Source: an uncultured Mucilaginibacter sp. (GTDB lineage Bacteria > Bacteroidota > Bacteroidia > Sphingobacteriales > Sphingobacteriaceae). Taken from it: a stretch of DNA of 64,000 bases. The translations under genes and the position numbers were made by a program. Within the stretch, counting starts at the first letter, position 1, and each line of letters starts with the position of its first letter. Below the pieces are notes generated by a model. That model did not search any database, was not told the DNA's origin, and worked only from the letters and a program-made list of their open reading frames with translations. Below are positions 62,532 through 64,000 of this stretch, piece after piece. The stretch is from positions 1 to 64,000 of the forward strand of contig CAITEP010000018.1 of assembly GCA_903891475.1 (NCBI GenBank). The letters run 5' to 3'.

Positions 62532-64000
62532 TTATTTTTTCTTAAAAACCATTTCCACCTTTTCAGTCTGTATTATTTTATTATACATTTCTTTTAAATA
62601 CGGATATTCCTCTGAACTGTAAATTGATTTCGTAAATTGTTTGATATTAGAAAATGTGAATGTGTTATCCATGTTTTCGAAAGCTGATAAAAACTTACCT
62701 CCATTATTTGGAAGGGCAAAGCCAATTGCTTGCGGTGGTTTTTCGATGGTATATTTTTCAGGGAGGTGCATGGTTAAAATATATCTATCATCCGAAGCCA
62801 TGCCCCAATCAACCGGAAATGAGCGGGTAGTCAATTTGAATGGGTTAGTTTCATTCTTATCCATAAAAAATGGATTAAAGCTCATCCTATCGGAATTGTT
62901 TTTATCAAATAAATTGATTTCCACCTCATACTTTTCACCCAATGGAAGATTCAAGCTATCCAAATTAATAATCTCTGACTTTAGTATTTTTATTTTGGGT
63001 AATTTACCGACCAAGTCTTCAACATATTCATCGGTAGAATTAAATTTCTTGATTTTTACTCTTTGCTTATATCCTTCATATCCTTTATAATAATTGGTAA
63101 TAGTCCCCTTTAATTTTCCATTATCCATTAAAGTAAAGTCCATTATCTTTGTTGCTATTTCTTTTTGGGGCAAGTTTAAATCCATCCAATAAGAGGGCTT
63201 ATCCAAACTGAATACCCTGCCCTTATCATTCAGGCATTTAAGGGGTAAAATACCAAAAGGGAGTAATGGGTCGGTTGCATCTAATAAGTAAAACTTATCC
63301 CCAATGTCTACCCTGGCAACAACATAATTAAAATCACCAGTACCTGGATACAATTCATTTATCGCGCCATTTTCACGTGTCGATAATAATACAGCAGAAG
63401 AATTTAAACCGGCAGCGCTTAATGCGGCTACTAAAGCTAAATTAATATCAGCTACGTTTCCACTCTTTTTATCAAGAGCCTTGCCAATGCCATCGTCGCT
63501 ATAAATACCCCAAAACTCATTCCATTTCATGTTTTTCTGGATATATTCATATACAGCCATTGCCATTTCAGTTTCATTGCTTTTACCAATCAAAATTGCT
63601 GATAACCTATCTTTAAATAAGCCTTTTCTTTTAATTTGACCTCCAAATTCTTGATCTGATTTTAATTGATAATCAATGTCCTTCCATTCTTTAGTAAGTT
63701 TTCTCTTTACACCATCGTAAGGGCTTTGGTACTCTTCGCATTCAAAACTAATGGCAGATTTGAAATTTTTGGATGAGGTCATATAATCCTCTTCAATAAA
63801 CGCCGGAACATCACTCATCCCATAAATAATAAAAGAGCAATCAGAACTAGCTCCGTGGGTTTCAAAACATTTTGTTTCAACATCAGCCTTATTTCTAGTT
63901 AATTTTAAATGACCTTTTAGAGCTGCCTTATAGGAAAAAAAGGCTGGAATATGAACCTCATATTCAGAGTAAATTTTAGGTATATCTGCTTGAAAGTCCC
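62532..64000 (-). CDS. DUF3857/transglutaminase-like protein, catalytic residues lost (partial, runs off the window)
   Basis: The open frame is unbroken through the window edge, so the true start lies beyond 64000; at least 489 residues are seen. The window holds the end of the DUF3857 domain, the transglutaminase-like core and the C-terminal domain. In the core, the place of the catalytic Cys reads SGNVADINLALVAAL (no Cys), and the His position reads FNYVVARV; only the Asp in YLLDATDP is kept. It is probably not an active transglutaminase. The stop abuts the start of the paralogue with the intact triad, which suggests the two work together or form a complex. Confidence 0.88.
   Translation of the reverse strand, partial: DFQADIPKIYSEYEVHIPAFFSYKAALKGHLKLTRNKADVETKCFETHGASSDCSFIIYGMSDVPAFIEEDYMTSSKNFKSAISFECEEYQSPYDGVKRKLTKEWKDIDYQLKSDQEFGGQIKRKGLFKDRLSAILIGKSNETEMAMAVYEYIQKNMKWNEFWGIYSDDGIGKALDKKSGNVADINLALVAALSAAGLNSSAVLLSTRENGAINELYPGTGDFNYVVARVDIGDKFYLLDATDPLLPFGILPLKCLNDKGRVFSLDKPSYWMDLNLPQKEIATKIMDFTLMDNGKLKGTITNYYKGYEGYKQRVKIKKFNSTDEYVEDLVGKLPKIKILKSEIINLDSLNLPLGEKYEVEINLFDKNNSDRMSFNPFFMDKNETNPFKLTTRSFPVDWGMASDDRYILTMHLPEKYTIEKPPQAIGFALPNNGGKFLSAFENMDNTFTFSNIKQFTKSIYSSEEYPYLKEMYNKIIQTEKVEMVFKKK

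Overview
The window looks like chromosomal DNA of a Bacteroidetes bacterium, most likely of the Sphingobacteriaceae (Pedobacter/Mucilaginibacter type). Four things suggest this: AT-rich sequence; promoters with the Bacteroidetes -7 motif TAnnTTTG in front of rplU, a tRNA-Leu and a small membrane gene; family-typical genes (gyrA followed by two TPR genes, DUF3857 transglutaminase-like proteins, a sulfite reductase with a HEPN-like tail, NHL/IPT lipoproteins); and many intergenic repeats of the kind common in this family. The genus is an inference. No phage, CRISPR array, rRNA or intact IS element was seen.

Layout. 1-1.5 kb: two overlapping genes for double-glycine-leader peptides with GxxxG motifs (a possible two-peptide bacteriocin), followed by a CPBP membrane-protease/immunity gene broken by a frameshift and two stop codons. 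1.6-4.3 kb: GNAT acetyltransferase, an ECF sigma factor with a membrane partner, a hypothetical gene, and a 138-bp tandem repeat. 4.4-6.8 kb: a GMC oxidoreductase and a ThuA-domain protein. 6.9-13.3 kb: an accessory stretch of orphan small proteins, an NHL lipoprotein, a carboxylesterase, inverted repeats and two gene remnants (DUF1593 C-terminus, GH13 N-terminus). 13.3-15.0 kb: a DUF885 metallopeptidase-like lipoprotein.

15.4-23.4 kb, all on the minus strand: an assimilatory sulfate reduction operon. In transcription order it holds sulfite reductase with a HEPN-like domain, SUMT, a siroheme synthase/TSUP transporter fusion, APS-reductase-type CysH, CysD and CysN, with an Rrf2 regulator and a MOSC protein upstream. 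Together they take sulfate to sulfide and make the siroheme that the reductase needs. Downstream of cysN lies an array of TATAATTT motifs spaced at whole helical turns.

24.4-35.9 kb: two small ORFs, a secreted protein, a dicarboxylate/amino-acid symporter, a beta-barrel protein, rplU-rpmA (L27 with a long tail), folD, lepA, an ABC exporter and a SAM hydrolase. 36-42 kb: phoH, purC, a STAS protein, rnz, kdsA, a KdsD-type isomerase (LPS Kdo supply) and a BtuF-like protein. 42.2-47.5 kb: tRNA-Leu(TAG), gyrA with Arg at the main quinolone position, and two TPR genes. 47.7-51.2 kb: ethanolamine permease with eutB and eutC. 51.3-64 kb: a DUF4251 protein, htpG, a one-module NRPS-like gene (A-PCP-TE), mutS, a YqaE-type protein, an NlpC/P60 lipoprotein, a 42-residue membrane protein and two DUF3857 proteins, the last running off the window.
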